A stretch of 64,000 bases of DNA from Mytilus californianus. Taxonomy: Eukaryota > Mollusca > Bivalvia > Mytilida > Mytilidae. Position numbers and translations under genes: made by a program. Numbering within the stretch: position 1 is the first letter of the stretch; every line of letters starts with the position of its first letter. The notes beneath the pieces were generated by a model. That model saw only the letters and a program-made list of their open reading frames with translations. It made no database searches and was not told where the DNA came from. Below are positions 12,896 to 25,402 of this stretch, piece after piece. The stretch is from NCBI RefSeq assembly GCF_021869535.1, contig NW_026262701.1, positions 47,619,278-47,683,277 on the forward strand, given 5' to 3'.

Positions 12896-13874
12896 TACCG
12901 AAAGTTGGAGGTCTGCTTCATATCATGGTCTTGTCCTCGATATTGACACAAATGGACGACTTCAAATATCTAGTATCTATGACATACGTAATGATTTCAA
13001 TTTTCCAATTGTCAACTTCCAATTTCTAATCAGCAACATACCATTGCTTCGTCGTATGGTGGTTACATTACAAATTGATTCGTTACGCTCGTGCATGTTC
13101 ACACTATGAGGACTTCGTCAGCAGGTATGTAATCCCTGAACTAAACCAGCCCCAATCAAGTTTGTAGAACGACTGAAATCGATTCTCAATAAGTTTGAAT
13201 TGCGAATTATTTAACCGATACTACGTGTCGTTGTTTCAACTCACTAGCGACATGTTTTCATGGTCTATGATCTTTAAATATCAGTACAGTCGTCTGGTCT
13301 GTAATTTTCCCATTTGTGTCCATTTCCCAATTATTTGAATACCCAAATTTAAACATGTGGTTAAAGTATAAATTTGATTAAAGATCATTAATAGATCGTA
13401 GCTATGAATTATACCCAGCTCGAAAAAAAAACCAAAAAAAAAACATTTCAAAAGCCTAGCTGTCGGTAAAAACAGGTTGAATTTTGTTAAAGTAAGGTAG
13501 ATTTGTGCACATTTCACCCCAAAATGGCGGTAAAAGGACATAACTCTAATTCAGAATCACTTGGTTGATGAAGGCCCTCTCTTGTATTGGAAATATCCAC
13601 GTGTATCTTTTAAAATGTTAGGAAATGTTCCATTTTCAATCTGAAAAGCATGCACCTACTGATTTAAACTGTTTATTCCAAGCTCATAAATTATTCGTAA
13701 AGCCATTTTGTTATAGACAATTGAAAATTCCTATGACTATAAGGTTAGATAATTTCTCAAAAATAAGGCTTTAGAATAGATAATATTTCTAAAATAAACT
13801 CAAAGGCGTTTTGTAAAGAAGTCAACTACTGACTTGCATAGCAATACCATATGGAGTCAGTGATAAAGTGCTTT
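12896..13874. other. No supported gene
   Basis: No coding or repeat signal that I can support. Confidence 0.4.
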
Positions 13875-14045
13875 GTCGTGTTTGAGCCTTTTGTAGCTAA
13901 TTATATATATACCGTATAAGTTTTTTCTCACTGTTGAGGGCTGTACGGTGAACTATGTCTGCTTAAATCTATGTCATTTAGTTTCTGATTGATAATTTTC
14001 TCATTGGCAATATCATACCACATCTCCTTTTTTATCTTTTTATTT
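13875..14045 (-). mobile_element. Dispersed repeat R1, minus orientation
   Basis: GAGGGCTGTACGGTGAAC is followed by CTCATTGGCAATATCATACC and ACATCTCC. The latter is the reverse complement of the R1 head seen at 6130 and 30828. Confidence 0.65.
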
Positions 14046-14872
14046 CTCCAATATAAGTGCTAAAAACTTGATGAAAATAACAAACATTAAGCACGACACT
14101 AAAACAGGTTTCCCTTATACATGTGCTTCAACAGAGAAACTACTTTACGAAAGCTGTGTATATTTCTTGTATTGTAAACATTTCAATAAAAGAGAATATG
14201 GTACATTTTTAACATGAAGAATAGGAAACACATCTTCCAGCAGTCATATTGCTGTTTTAAAAAAATCATCTAGTTCTAGAAATTTTAAAAGAAATACTAT
14301 TACTTATAATTGATTCATCTTTAATGCAGCCGAGCATGAACATTAGACAAGAAACTATCTGCACGATTGATTTGTTCAAACATAGGATTGATGGTGTGTT
14401 TTATTTATATGTGATGTTATCACAACCAAGAGGACAATTTTCCCGTTGACATCTTAGCTCCTGTGATGAGTGGTTATAACAACTAAGAATACATCGCAGT
14501 CATTGATTTGTTAAAAATTACATGATTATCCAGTATAAATGTAATTATCCTGATTTAGAGTAATTTCTCGCAATTTGATTGGCTGATATTGTCCTAATAA
14601 ATTTCAGTGCAATTTTTTATTAAGTCAATCCGAATTATCTCCCTTATACAATTGACTTAATAAAAAAAAATAAGTCCTTATTTTTCCTTTTTCACAGTTA
14701 ATTAAATATGTAAATACATTTGGTTGATATTGTTCGAAAAATTAATATTTTAAATACTATCTTAATACTATTAAAAAAAAAACAATAAATGGTGTGATAA
14801 CAAAATCAGGATCATGAATTCGTTACACAGTGTGTAATTGTCCAAATACGAAATTTAACGGGTCAATAAAAT

Positions 14873-14907
14873 TCATATCGGGTTTGGCTTCGCCTCACCC
14901 GATATGA
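14873..14907. repeat. Palindrome with GC-rich core
   Basis: Eleven-base perfect arms TCATATCGGGT / ACCCGATATGA enclose an inner GGC-TTC-GCC stem-loop. It is the smallest of several similar palindromes in the window. Confidence 0.85.
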
Positions 14908-16708
14908 TAATATGCATAACGTGGATATTACTTATAATAATCTAGGTACAGAAAATCTTGGAAAACGATGTATTTTACTTGATATGTTTATGTCTCTTGG
15001 GTGAACATTGCTGACTATAGTAAATATTAAATCCGTGAAAATGGTATGATTAAACAGTTATAATTATCACTGTAAATAAAATATTAAAGTATTGTATTAT
15101 ATTGCAGTCAGAAGATATCAATGGCACAAAAATGTCGCAGAAAACAACAACAAGACCTAGAGGGAAAAACCACGAAAAGACTTACAACAGTTCCTAAAAC
15201 ACTATACAAAAATTTTAAGATTAAGCAAAATTAAAAATCATAAATACAACACAATATCAAATAAGATCAAACGCAACACGATTTCGTTTTTAGAAATTGT
15301 TAGCATTGCAGTTGAAATAATCTTAAGTTGTAAGTATCCGTTCTGATTTGTGCTGATTGACTGATCGATACGTATTCATGCACCGTGTGTCCAATGCTAC
15401 ATTTTGAAATTTGTAAGTTCTTTTTTGGATCCTTCGCTTGATTTAAGCTTAAATCTCCGTTTTCTACCATGATAATTAAAACACAGCATGCATCGGACAT
15501 TAGAGAACTGGATAATTAAAGATGCTTTAACGGGTACTGCCGACAGGAATTTAGAGTTAATACATTACTCTCTCTTACTCGGAATATGGGAATTAATTTA
15601 TGAAAATTTATTTAAAAATTTGAAAATAATCTTATCACATTTAGACCTCTTATACTCTAGAAAACCAGTTAGCTGTAACGAGTTTGCCTATTATTGTAAC
15701 AAAATCTATATGTAACCAACAAAAATACATGATTCTTTCTCGTCATAAAATAATTTCTATCCATTACATAGCCTTAGCTTGGAGACCTACAAGTATATGA
15801 ACCCCATACTATCTATTGGTGTGTCTACCTTTTTTGTATAATGTCTATACTTTCACAACTACAATTTACATGCATTGATCTGACAAACAAAACACTATTA
15901 CAATTACTTGATCCTTAAGAAGTCTCCTACAGTAATATTTTAAGCTTGATATGTCTGGTGAGTTTTTATAACCATGTGGTCGATTCCACTGCTTGTGACC
16001 GCTTTGTCCCTTAGGGTACGATTATTTGTCCAGTACTAGCACTACAAACCAGTAAAAGTCTGAAATGGCCTATATCTGTACTCGACTGTACTGATTTTTA
16101 CTCGACCCGTCTTAATTGGTCTGAAATTTACTTAATAATACTCGACTGTAGTCTGAACCATACTTAACAGTCTGAACTTGTACTCGACCCTTACTCGACC
16201 AGTACTTAACCATTTTATACGTGTCTGAACCATGCTCGACCTAGTCTGAACCATACTCGACCTAGTCTGAACCATACTCGACCAAGTCTTAACCAACCTA
16301 GACCTATTTTTTGTATCTATCTATCTATTGTATTTCATCAATTTAGGAACTGTTTTTAACAACAGCTATTTCCCCTGGCTAGAAATTTGAACAACAATTT
16401 GAAATTAAAAATGTATTCAATATAGCATTGAAACCAAAATTTCACAATAAACATGATATAACTTCACCATATTCATCAACACTTATATACATACATATAT
16501 ATCACCTTTAAAATAAAAATAAAACAAGCTGATCAAATAATCTCAAAACTGAATTGTGACTAATATTTTCAATGTTATTCAAAATTTTTTGAATGTTTCA
16601 GATATATTTTATGGTTACTGGACAATTTTCACCATTAACTTAAGCCTTGTATAGATTAATGGTGTCAGTTGAGTTTAGTTAATAATGCAGTGAACATTTT
16701 TTTTATTT

Positions 16709-16862
16709 AAGGAATGACTGTAATATTTTTTCTGTCTATGAAGAAATAACATCAAAAATGTGGTGCACACTGAATAACCCGCGTAGCGGGTTATTTTAAA
16801 GTGTGCACCACATTTTTTATGTTATTTCGAATAGACAGAAAAAATATGACAGTCATTTCTTA
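16709..16862. repeat. Long palindrome (about 75-bp arms) inside the CACTA element
   Basis: The arms share GTGGTGCACACT, AATAACAT and TTTTTTCTGTCTAT. The centre is AACCCGC-GTA-GCGGGTT. A few mismatches and small indels are present. It may be a separate fold-back insertion. Confidence 0.9.
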
Positions 16863-17809
16863 TAATTTAATTCTAAATTCCATTTTAAACCGGAGTAAAC
16901 CATGAAAAAACGTCGATGACGTCACGGTCACATGACAAAATTATGTCTATGAGCTGATAAACAAAACAACGTCAGCCAATCAGAAGACGCGTTACATCCA
17001 AAATTAAATTATTAAAATATATATAAAATAGCATATAAAGCAACTTAATAAATTTAAAAAATGACACCTTTGTTTTGTTAAACCAAGAATTTAATATAAT
17101 CATGATAATAGAATTCCATAGTAATCCTGTGATAAACTTTTAAAAAAGGAAATGTGTTCCAAAGTTACAGTATAAATTTATTTCAATTAAATTTAAATAT
17201 TTTTTGTCAAAATTAAAGACATGGCATACAAGAAGCACTTTAATAAGGTTTAATTACCTCAGTACATGTGTGTTTTACAGGTAAAAAGAAAGCCCTATTT
17301 TTCTTAAACTCGTGTATTACTTATCTAGTGAATTCAAAAGGCCTTGCGATTTAAGTTTCACAGGATGTTGCAATTTTGAATGAATGTTATTTAGAATTTA
17401 ATACTCTCTAACCAGGTGTGATCTTTTTCATGAGTTTGCCCCCAAGCAGGAGGTATTACTTTATACTTCACCACTAATCAGAAGAACAATTTTATTAATT
17501 TCTTTAATTTTTATCCCTTTTTGATATATATTGTATATGATATATCCCAAATCATAATAATAGATATATTTCTAAAATAAGGTTAAACAATTTCAGTGAT
17601 TTTGTTGGCTGTTGTTACCTCATTAAAAAGATAATTATATAACTATTGTACATTTTTTGTATGTAACCATGAAACCTATGTAGTTTTTATTTAGGAATTT
17701 AGGAAAATTAATTAAAAAAAAAAACACATGCCAAAAAAGAAGCACCTAAAATATTTCAAGATCTTTCTCTTATATATTCAAACAATTGTCAACAAATTAT
17801 TTGTGACTT

Positions 17810-17890
17810 TTTGTCCTGTGACTTTGTCCTATCAAATTTGTGACTTTATGTCTTGTGACTTTTTGTCCTGTGACTTTCTGTCCGTTTACC
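17810..17890. repeat. Short minisatellite GTGACTTTNTGTCCT, about 5 copies
   Basis: Imperfect 13-15-bp units of GTGACTTTTTGTCCT lie inside the CACTA-type element. Confidence 0.75.
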
Positions 17891-20275
17891 AGGTTTAACT
17901 ACCCTCAGTATAGGTGTGGTTTTTAGGTAAAAGAAAATCTTTTTTTAACAAAACTCTAAAAAAATTAATATAATTAAATTATTATATAAGATTATATCTG
18001 AGAATTATGTGAGAATGTAAAAATCTGTTTTTTATAATATATATCTTTATTTTATTGTGGCTGTTGTCATGTCAGTTAAAAAGAAATTTATTTTAACAGT
18101 TAAAATTTAGAAAAAGTAGAGGTTATTTGGTCCAGTATGGTTCAGACTGGTCGAGTATTGTTCAGACCTTTGGTCGAGTATGGTTTAGACTGAAAAAAAT
18201 AGGTCGAGTACAGGTCGAGAATGGGTTAAGACTGTTTCAGACTGGTCGAGTAATAGTTCAGACTATTTTCAATGGCAAAGATAAGGGTCAAGTACAAATC
18301 AGTACAGTCGAGTATGGTTAAGACTGGGGTCGAGTAATGTCGAGTAAAATTCAAACCAATTCAGACTGGTCGAGTAAAAATCAGTACAGTCGAGTACAGA
18401 TATAGGCCATTTCAGACTTTTACTGGTTTGTAGTGTAGTATTCAGTTCTCCTCTTCTGATATGAAAAAAATATCATTGAAACAATCACTTTTCTTTTAAT
18501 TCATTATTGACTGTTAATAAGATGTTTAAAAAATTAATTAAGCACCCATGTTTTTTTTTTACCGAAGCAAATATGGGGTTAGACAGATTTTGTACAACTT
18601 TTTGGAATTTATGGTTTTCACGCTGTTCAATTTCATAATTGTTTAAGCCTTCCAACTGTTTTGAGCACCACTGGTGAGTGTTAAGTAGTCGTAACGTGCG
18701 TTTTACGTATTAATTCAAAATCCAAGTTTGCATCCCCACCCCCTTAAGTTGGCATATGTTTGCTTAAATAAACATTGATTGCACTCAATATCGCACTTCG
18801 AGGCCACAACAATATTTAATAACCGCTCAGAATGCATATTTCTTTTATTTTGATCCTTATTTTTCAATGATTGTTTTTTCAATTTACTTGACATCTTTCG
18901 TGGATTTGAAGTTTTGCTTCAGATCTATAAGTTCTTGTGCAGTCAGAAGATATCAATGGCACAAGAATGTCGCATAAAACAACAACAAGACCTAGAGGGA
19001 AAAACACGAAAAGCCTTACAATAGTTCCTAATTAAACACTATACAAAAATTTTAAGATTAAGCAAAATTAAAAATCATAAATACAACACAATATCAAATA
19101 AGATCAAACGCAACACGATTTTTTTTAGAGATTGTTAGCATTGCAGTTGAAATAATCTTAAGTTGTAAGTATCCGTTCTGATTTGTGCATAGCGCTGATT
19201 GACTGATCGATACGTATTCATGCACCGTGTGTCCAATGCTACATTTTGAAATTTGTAAGTTCTTTTTTGGATCCTTCGCTTGATTTAAGCTTAAATCTCC
19301 GCTTTCTACCATGATAATTAAATCACAGCATGCATCGCACATTAGAGAACTGAATAATTGAAGATGCTATACGGGTACTACCGACAGGAATTTAGAGTTA
19401 ATACATTACACTCTCTTACTCTAAATATGGGAATTAATCTATGAAAATTTATTTTAAAATTTGAAAATCATCTTATCACATTTAGACCTCTTATACTCTA
19501 GAAAACCAGTTAGCTGTAACGAGTTGGCCTATTATTGTAACAAAATCTATATGTAACCAACAAAAATACATGATTCTTTCTCGTCATAAAATAATTTCTA
19601 TCCATTACATAGCCTTAGCTTGGAGACCTACAAGTATATGAACCCCATACTATCTATTCGGGTGTCTATTTTATTTGTATAATGTCTATACTTTCACAAC
19701 TACAATGTACATGCATTGATCTGACAAACAAAACACTACTACAATTACTTGATCCTTAAGAAGTCTCCTACAGTAATATTTTAAGCTTGATATGTCTGAT
19801 GAGGTTTTATAACCATGTGGTCGATTCCACTGCTTTTGACAGCTTTGTCCCTTAGAGTATTATTAATTAATTAAGCACCCATGTTTTTTTTACCGAAGAA
19901 AATATGGGGTTAGACAGATTTTGTACAACTTTTTGGAATTTTTGGTTTTCACGCTGTTTAATTTCATAATTGTTTAAGCCTTCCAACTGTTTTGAGCACC
20001 ACTGGTGAGTTTTAAGTAGACGTAACGTGCGTTTTACGTATTAATTCAAAATCCAAATTTGCATCCCCACCCGCTTAAGTTGGCATATTTTTGCTTAAAT
20101 AAATATTGATTGCACTCAATAACGCACTTCGAGGCCACAACTATATATAATAACAGCTCAGAATGCATATTTCTTTTATTTTGATCCTTATTTTTCAATA
20201 TTCTTTTTTTCAATTTACTTGACATCTTTCGTGGATTTGAAGTTTTGCTTCAGATCTATAAGTTCTTGTGCTTCA

Positions 20276-20639
20276 TTATTTTTCCTTTTCTGTTCAAATC
20301 AAAGTTAAACCTGTCAGTTTAATTGTTTTTGAAATTCCTTTATGGAACAGCCGTCACTAAGAACCAAACACCGGGAATATCAAAGATGTGTTATACACGA
20401 TAACTCTTTAATCAAAAGGGATCTAAAATGATAGCCACGTCAATCTTAGATTAATATTGCCTGAAATTGAAACCTACGTTTTTGTAAAGTAGAAAAAATA
20501 AGCTGTAAATTAATCCAAATTTATGTAATATACACGTTATAAGAAAGTTTGTTATTTTTTAGGTTGTATTCAAAGTAATCTGCTTCATTATCGCTGTATG
20601 ATTTCGTTTCTCTAACAAGAAAAACATACTTAGTTCAAT
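20276..20639. other. No gene seen
   Basis: Unassigned AT-rich DNA between the duplication and an R3 copy. Confidence 0.4.
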
Positions 20640-20715
20640 AAAATTGAGAATGGAAATGGAGAACGTGTCAAAGAGACAACAACCCGATCAAAGAGCAGAA
20701 AACAGCCCAAACCTA
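20640..20715 (+). mobile_element. Dispersed repeat R3, plus orientation
   Basis: Third R3 copy: GGAAATGGAGAACGTGTCAA, then AGAGACAACAACCCGATCAA and AACAGCCCAA. It is shorter at the 3' side than the 12807 copy. Confidence 0.7.
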
Positions 20716-20989
20716 TATAATTAATGCACAGCGAATACATTTTTTTAGGGTACTGAAGGGTGTTAAAATATCCATATCTACGGATATGAACGTAGATAAC
20801 GAATTCATCCCCGGTCTTAGTCCAAATCTTGCGATTTTTAGAGAAATTCAACCACAAAATGTAACGTGAAAGCAACGTTTTTTTCATTTTTTAAAAATCT
20901 TTTATTGAAATTTGGGAATTTGACATATTTTTAACTGGGTGTAGGGTACTACCTTTGGTAGAACCCTACAGGTAGTCAAATATAAGACG

Positions 20990-21462
20990 TTTTTAATCCA
21001 GAGACAGAGAAACGGGAATGGGGCGAATTTGGCGCTCAATGTTGTGAGAGTTACATCATAGACGGTGTGACGTCAACGTGGGTCATTTGCATAGCTAGGT
21101 CAGTAGTCCCATTCATTGACAATGTGGCAGCCAAGTGATGCATTTACTAAAATGAGTGCAAAGTTCGACATAATAAGATAAAATCGTCAGTTGATTAAAT
21201 ATTTAATTACAGACATCATGGATAATCTACAGAATTTGATATTTCACAAGGAACAACCATGGAACTAAGGAAAACGCGCGTGATGTTCCCCGTTGTAATG
21301 GGTAGCAACGTCCGGGTATATGGGTTAGCAACACCCAGGGGCTATGGGTTTTGTAACGACGTGCGTTAACCAATCAAAATCCTAGAAATATACTAAGCCG
21401 GGGATAAAACTTCTTATCGACCTGTACTGCAAAGAATGACACAGAGTGGGAATAAAGAAACT

Positions 21463-21465
<3 letters not shown>
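20990..21465. other. Relatively CpG- and GC-rich segment of unknown role
   Basis: Unlike its flanks, this stretch has many CG dinucleotides (GCGCGTGATG, CAACGTCCGGGT, GTAACGACGTGCG). A GGGATAAAAC box lies near its 3' end, just before a CT microsatellite. It could be a promoter-like island or an unrecognised repeat. No gene start was found next to it. Confidence 0.3.

Positions 21466-21466
<1 letters not shown>

Positions 21467-21510
<44 letters not shown>
21467..21510. repeat. (CT)n microsatellite
   Basis: About 20 uninterrupted CT dinucleotides. Confidence 0.95.
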
Positions 21511-21513
<3 letters not shown>

Positions 21514-21613
21514 CTAATTTGTTTTTAAGATACTATCATATCTTTTTGTCAATTTGGTTGATGCCAATGTCTTAGAGGTTATAAATTGTCATTTAATAAG
21601 GACATAAGAATAT

Positions 21614-21730
21614 CAATCTAATAAAAATCTCCGCACTCGCTCATTTTTTTTAATGCTTGGTCGCTGCGTGTGGGAGCAGCGACCAAGCATAAAAAATTAG
21701 CGAATGCGGACATTTAATTTTAATTAGATT
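21614..21730. repeat. Palindrome with GC-rich core
   Basis: Perfect 15-base arms ATGCTTGGTCGCTGC / GCAGCGACCAAGCAT (21653-21667, 21676-21690) lie inside longer imperfect AT-rich arms that end in AATCTAAT / ATTAGATT. The overall form is a fold-back element of about 117 bp. Confidence 0.85.
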
Positions 21731-21996
21731 GTAGGAACCGTTCACCTTTTTTTGGAAAAAAATGGAAAGCTCATCGAAAAGTCATCGATAATCCCTTACC
21801 GTTTTACAACCAAAGTGAGAAGGTTCATTAAAAGAGAGTTGACACTGATGAAAGGATGTAACTTGTTGATGAAGAGATCAAACAGTTCGTATAACATTCA
21901 ATCAGGTTTCACTACTTATGTCATGACTATTAGACATTTACTTAGAATATCTAGCAATTTTAATTTGACAGATTACAAAAAGTTCTCAGTAAAATT

Positions 21997-22350
21997 ACCA
22001 TAAATCAAGACACTTTTGTTTGCTTTCAATCTGTAACTGCGAACATTATTTGTATAATGTTTTATGCAGATTTGTCTTCTATAGCAAACATCGCGACATT
22101 ATATAGTGTTCTAATTCTACGCGTACATTTTAGGGGTAATACTGGTATCATATAAGTAAACCTACATGTACATTACCATAAATCAAGGCACTTTTGCTTT
22201 CTTTCCATTCTGTAACTGCGAACATTCTTTGTATGGTGTTTTATGCAGCTGTGTAATGTCTTCTATAGCAAAAATTGCGATATTATAAGTGTTACCATTC
22301 TACGCTTACGTTTTAAGAATATCTTATAAGCAAATGTACATGTACATTCG
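21997..22350. repeat. Tandem duplication, about 178-bp unit x 2
   Basis: Both units run ACCATAAATCAAG, CACTTTTG, CTGTAACTGCGAACATT, TTTTATGCAG, CTTCTATAGCAAA, TTCTACGC and ACATGTACATT. The second starts at about 22176. Confidence 0.85.
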
Positions 22351-22950
22351 GATTTCACTTTATAATATCTAGACGCTATTTTATTTTGCTTTATTGAAAC
22401 CTAACATCCGAAAAAAAAAGAAATGCATACAACCTTTCATAGCACCAAACCAAAACAAGAATCTATTTTGTTGTTTGTTGCGACCTCTAGATATCATGAT
22501 TATTTATGTTTTGGGGTTTCTGTCTCATTGCTGTGTACCTCGTATCTGCTTATATTTGAATCCGGGGGGAATTGAAGATACAAAACTGTCTTTGCAGAAG
22601 TTAGTAGCATTTCTTTTTTATTTACGTATATCATTAATCTATCGAAATTTCTATAACTGTTCAGTATTGCATTTATTAAAGGTTGGAGTATATGTATATT
22701 TGAATGTCCAAAGACAGAAAAACCGCGAACGTAATCTTTGCATAAATGGTAAATTACTAAGTCAGGAATTTCTTTAAACCATACAATATTAAATTGGTAA
22801 TTGCTGCATAAGTACCCGTTATTAATGACCGTTCGGGATTGTTATCCTGCTTGATAGAACACGTTATAAAACCTCTGTGTGACACGATACAAGTAAGTCC
22901 GAAGGACGTTTATATGTGTCACATTTGTGTCGTGTCAAGTTAACATAAAT
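22351..22950. other. No supported gene
   Basis: A 127-codon plus-strand frame covers 22394-22777. Its composition (runs of K, F, Y, L) looks like translated AT-rich DNA and I recognise no domain. Confidence 0.4.
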
Positions 22951-23030
22951 TTCCGGCCTTGGTTTGTTTTCTGCTATTAGGCCGGGTTGTTGTCTCTTTG
23001 ACACATTCACCGTTTCCATTCTCTATTCTA
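22951..23030 (-). mobile_element. Dispersed repeat R3, minus orientation
   Basis: CGGGTTGTTGTCTCTTTGAC, followed by ACATTCACCGTTTCCATTC, is the reverse complement of the R3 head. Confidence 0.7.
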
Positions 23031-24235
23031 TATCATTTTTTTAAACAATCAGTTTGTAAGTTTCAAAAGCAAAAGGTAGTGATATTCATAGAATTTCAAT
23101 TTCAATCGAAAAACTGTAACAATGAATGCATTTTTCATGCAGCCAGCTCTAAAAATTTGACCAGAAACTATCAGCACGATTAATTTGTGCAAAAATTTGG
23201 TCGATTGTTTTTCCATAAAGATATGCTGTACTCACAGCCAATTGCAAACTGATAATATCCCCGTTGACTTTCAAATATCGCATTTGAGGTACTGCGTTGA
23301 TTAGTGAGATCGAGAAAGCATACAAGATTTGATATCCAATATTCAATTATTGATGATAAGCCATGCACATAGCTTTGAAATAAAATACAAAGATTTGCGT
23401 TTGAGGATTTGATTTGTTTTTTAAAATGGTAAGTAAGTATCCTTGCTATTTTACCTTGTGAATTTTTAAAAACGATGAAATATGAAATTTGTTCAGTTAC
23501 ACAATGTGTAGAGAGTATTAGGAAATGAGACAAATTTTTAAACTTCAAAGGATTTAATTATAAGTTTGTATTTATTTGGAACACCACAGAATGTCAGCCG
23601 ATGGAATAGAATAAAACAACTTCGTTTTCAAGTTCTTGACTCTGAACAAAATTAATATTTTTAAAATATGAATTTAATATATGTACTAAGCTCCTCCATG
23701 TGAAACTTGTCTTTTCGTCGTTTCACCAGACTAAAACGCCTTAAAAGAAAGCAAATCAATTGAAACTGTACAACAAAAACAATCAAAATAACACCCAAAA
23801 TAAACAAAACTATCAAATGTCATTTTATTTTTGCGAAAAGATTGTACAAATGATAAAAATATCTTTTTATTTTTACTTTATTGCAAACAATGTGTAACCC
23901 TTTTTTTTTTTTTATCAAAATTAGCAAATAATAATAGTTGAAGTCCAATTTTGAAAATTGCATATAAGATAATGCAAAATAATGTTCTAACTTATGATCA
24001 AGAACTAAACCTAAAAGACTAATTGAATAAAATGATTAGATAAATAAAATGTGTCATGCTTGATACAACACTAGACAGGACACGGGGAGCCAATCTTTGA
24101 GTACTAACCCACAAAGCAGTCGTTTATAGAACTGATTCTTATTAAAAAAAAATCTGCATTTTTGCTCTTTTTCATAAATGCTGCGTACCAAGCAGAAAAG
24201 CAGCAAAATCATAACAGTTTTTCGTCTGACTCAAG
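23031..24235. other. No supported gene
   Basis: A 122-codon minus-strand frame (23180-23548) is the only longish one. It lacks recognisable motifs and splice context. Confidence 0.35.
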
Positions 24236-24296
24236 CATAGGCCGAACTCATGACCTCCTGTGTTTGAGACAAACTCGACACTACCGAGGCGGTTTG
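24236..24296 (-). pseudogene. tRNA-like relic, possibly SINE head
   Basis: Read on the minus strand, GCCTCGGTAGTGTCGAG resembles a tRNA 5' arm and A box. About 30 bases on, GGTCATGAGTTCGGCC resembles a T arm and B box. The A box and arms are too degraded for a functional tRNA. A tRNA-derived SINE head is the likeliest origin. Confidence 0.35.
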
Positions 24297-25169
24297 ATTT
24301 TTAATGAATTAAAAATGTTTTACCTTTTAAATCATTCTACTGAAAATAGAAAACAATTGCAAAATACAAAAAAGGAAATACTGATAAAACAAAAATTGTT
24401 AAATGACAATTTAAAATTTAACTCCCATGTTTTACTTGGTCTTGGTACTAATATCATAATATTGAAATAAGGCAGTTTGGCTCTTTCCGTCTTATTTTAA
24501 CGTTTTTTTTTTTCCCTTTTTGCCTTTTCAAATATTTCGATCCAAGGATTTGTGTGATGATATTGAAACCTACTAAGTTTTTGTTTCTGAACAACTACAG
24601 TTTTTATCAAGAGTTTTTCGACTGCACTTCATATTGTCTACACATTCCGTAATTGTGATCCAAATTCACTTTCGACCTCTTTTACTTATCCATTTTTATA
24701 AATATTTTATAATGATTCCGAGAAACGGAAAAATTACACAATTCCTCTCCACTACTCGAATATCCACGTGCTTAAAACCCCCATTTTTCACATAAATTCA
24801 ACTGCTTCTCTTCGAAATTAAGCACTTTTCTGCAGCTGGACTATAAAAAGGCACATGGATATCCACAAATATTCCCCTGCAATGCTAGAAAGATGACCAG
24901 GTTGCTCCATATTATTTTCAAATAATACTGTTCGGTCATCAGTGAAGCTTTTTATCTCTCCTTTTATTATGACTTTATTATTCGTTATGTTGGACAAAAT
25001 AGACGTGCATTTTTTCAAAGGAACACTAGAACATCTATACCGTTACCGCAGACCTTAGAAATTCAAAAGTTTGATTTACCAACATACCAACATTTAGAAA
25101 AACACAAACACAATATCAAAGTTATAAAATTCCGACTACATCAAACCGTCAATAACAAACCAGGACATT
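24297..25169. other. No supported gene
   Basis: A minus-strand frame at 24818-25018 was considered and rejected. Otherwise nothing is visible. Confidence 0.35.
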
Positions 25170-25402
25170 CACTACAAACCAGTAAAAGTCTGAAATGGAA
25201 AGTATTTATACACGACTGTACTGATCCTTACTCGACCATTCCGAATAAGTCTGAATTTTACTGGAAATTGCTTGACCCCAATCATAACCATACTCGACTG
25301 TAGCGATCTGTACTCGACCCTAATCTGGACCATACTTACAAGTCTGAACTAGAACTGGACCAGTCTAAAACTGTCTTAACCAATTTTCGACATGTAGCGA
25401 GC
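25170..25402 (+). mobile_element. Terminal fragment of the same CACTA-type family
   Basis: It starts CACTACAAACCAGTAAAAGT, identical to the 16040 element for the first 26 bases, and continues with degenerate ACTCGAC / AGTCTGAA subterminal motifs to about 25402. A weak GGTTGTAGTG at about 25431-25440 could be a decayed right end, but the flanks do not match as a TSD. Confidence 0.7.

Larger units (their letters stand above)
16040..18435. mobile_element. Non-autonomous CACTA-type DNA transposon
   Basis: The ends read CACTACAAACCAG and, at the right, CTGGTTTGTAGTG. The outer 68 bases (16040-16107 and 18368-18435) are perfect inverted repeats. The flanks are TAG on both sides (16037-16039 and 18436-18438), matching the 3-bp target-site duplication of the CACTA/EnSpm superfamily. 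Inside the termini, roughly 250-310 bp at each end consists of degenerate repeats of a GGTCGAGTA / GTTCAGACT motif, in opposite orientations, as expected for transposase-binding arrays. There is no transposase ORF, so it must have been moved by another element. A long palindrome sits at 16709-16862. Confidence 0.85.
15104..20275. repeat. Tandem duplication of a 1.3-kb segment, first copy interrupted by a transposon
   Basis: Copy 2 (18939-20275) is continuous. Copy 1 is 15104-16016 plus 18525-18938, separated by the CACTA-type insertion and its flanks. The junction at 18938/18939 joins ...TTCTTGTG to CAGTCAGAAGATATC. The outer borders share only GC, which points to a low-homology duplication. 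The copies differ by scattered substitutions and small indels. Short minus-strand ORFs at 15300-15500 and 19094-19342 are the same frame in each copy. I do not recognise them. Confidence 0.85.

Noticed and set aside
22394..22777. 127-codon plus-strand ORF
   Set aside because: Residue use reflects AT-rich DNA, and no signal peptide, domain or splice context is seen.
23180..23548. 122-codon minus-strand ORF
   Set aside because: No motif, no splice sites at the ends and no repeat or homologue recognised. Length alone is not enough in DNA of this composition.
24818..25018. 66-codon minus-strand frame with VIIKGEIKSF, faintly Ig-like
   Set aside because: No cysteine/tryptophan pattern of an Ig domain, no splice context and a TTG opening. 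Too weak to call.
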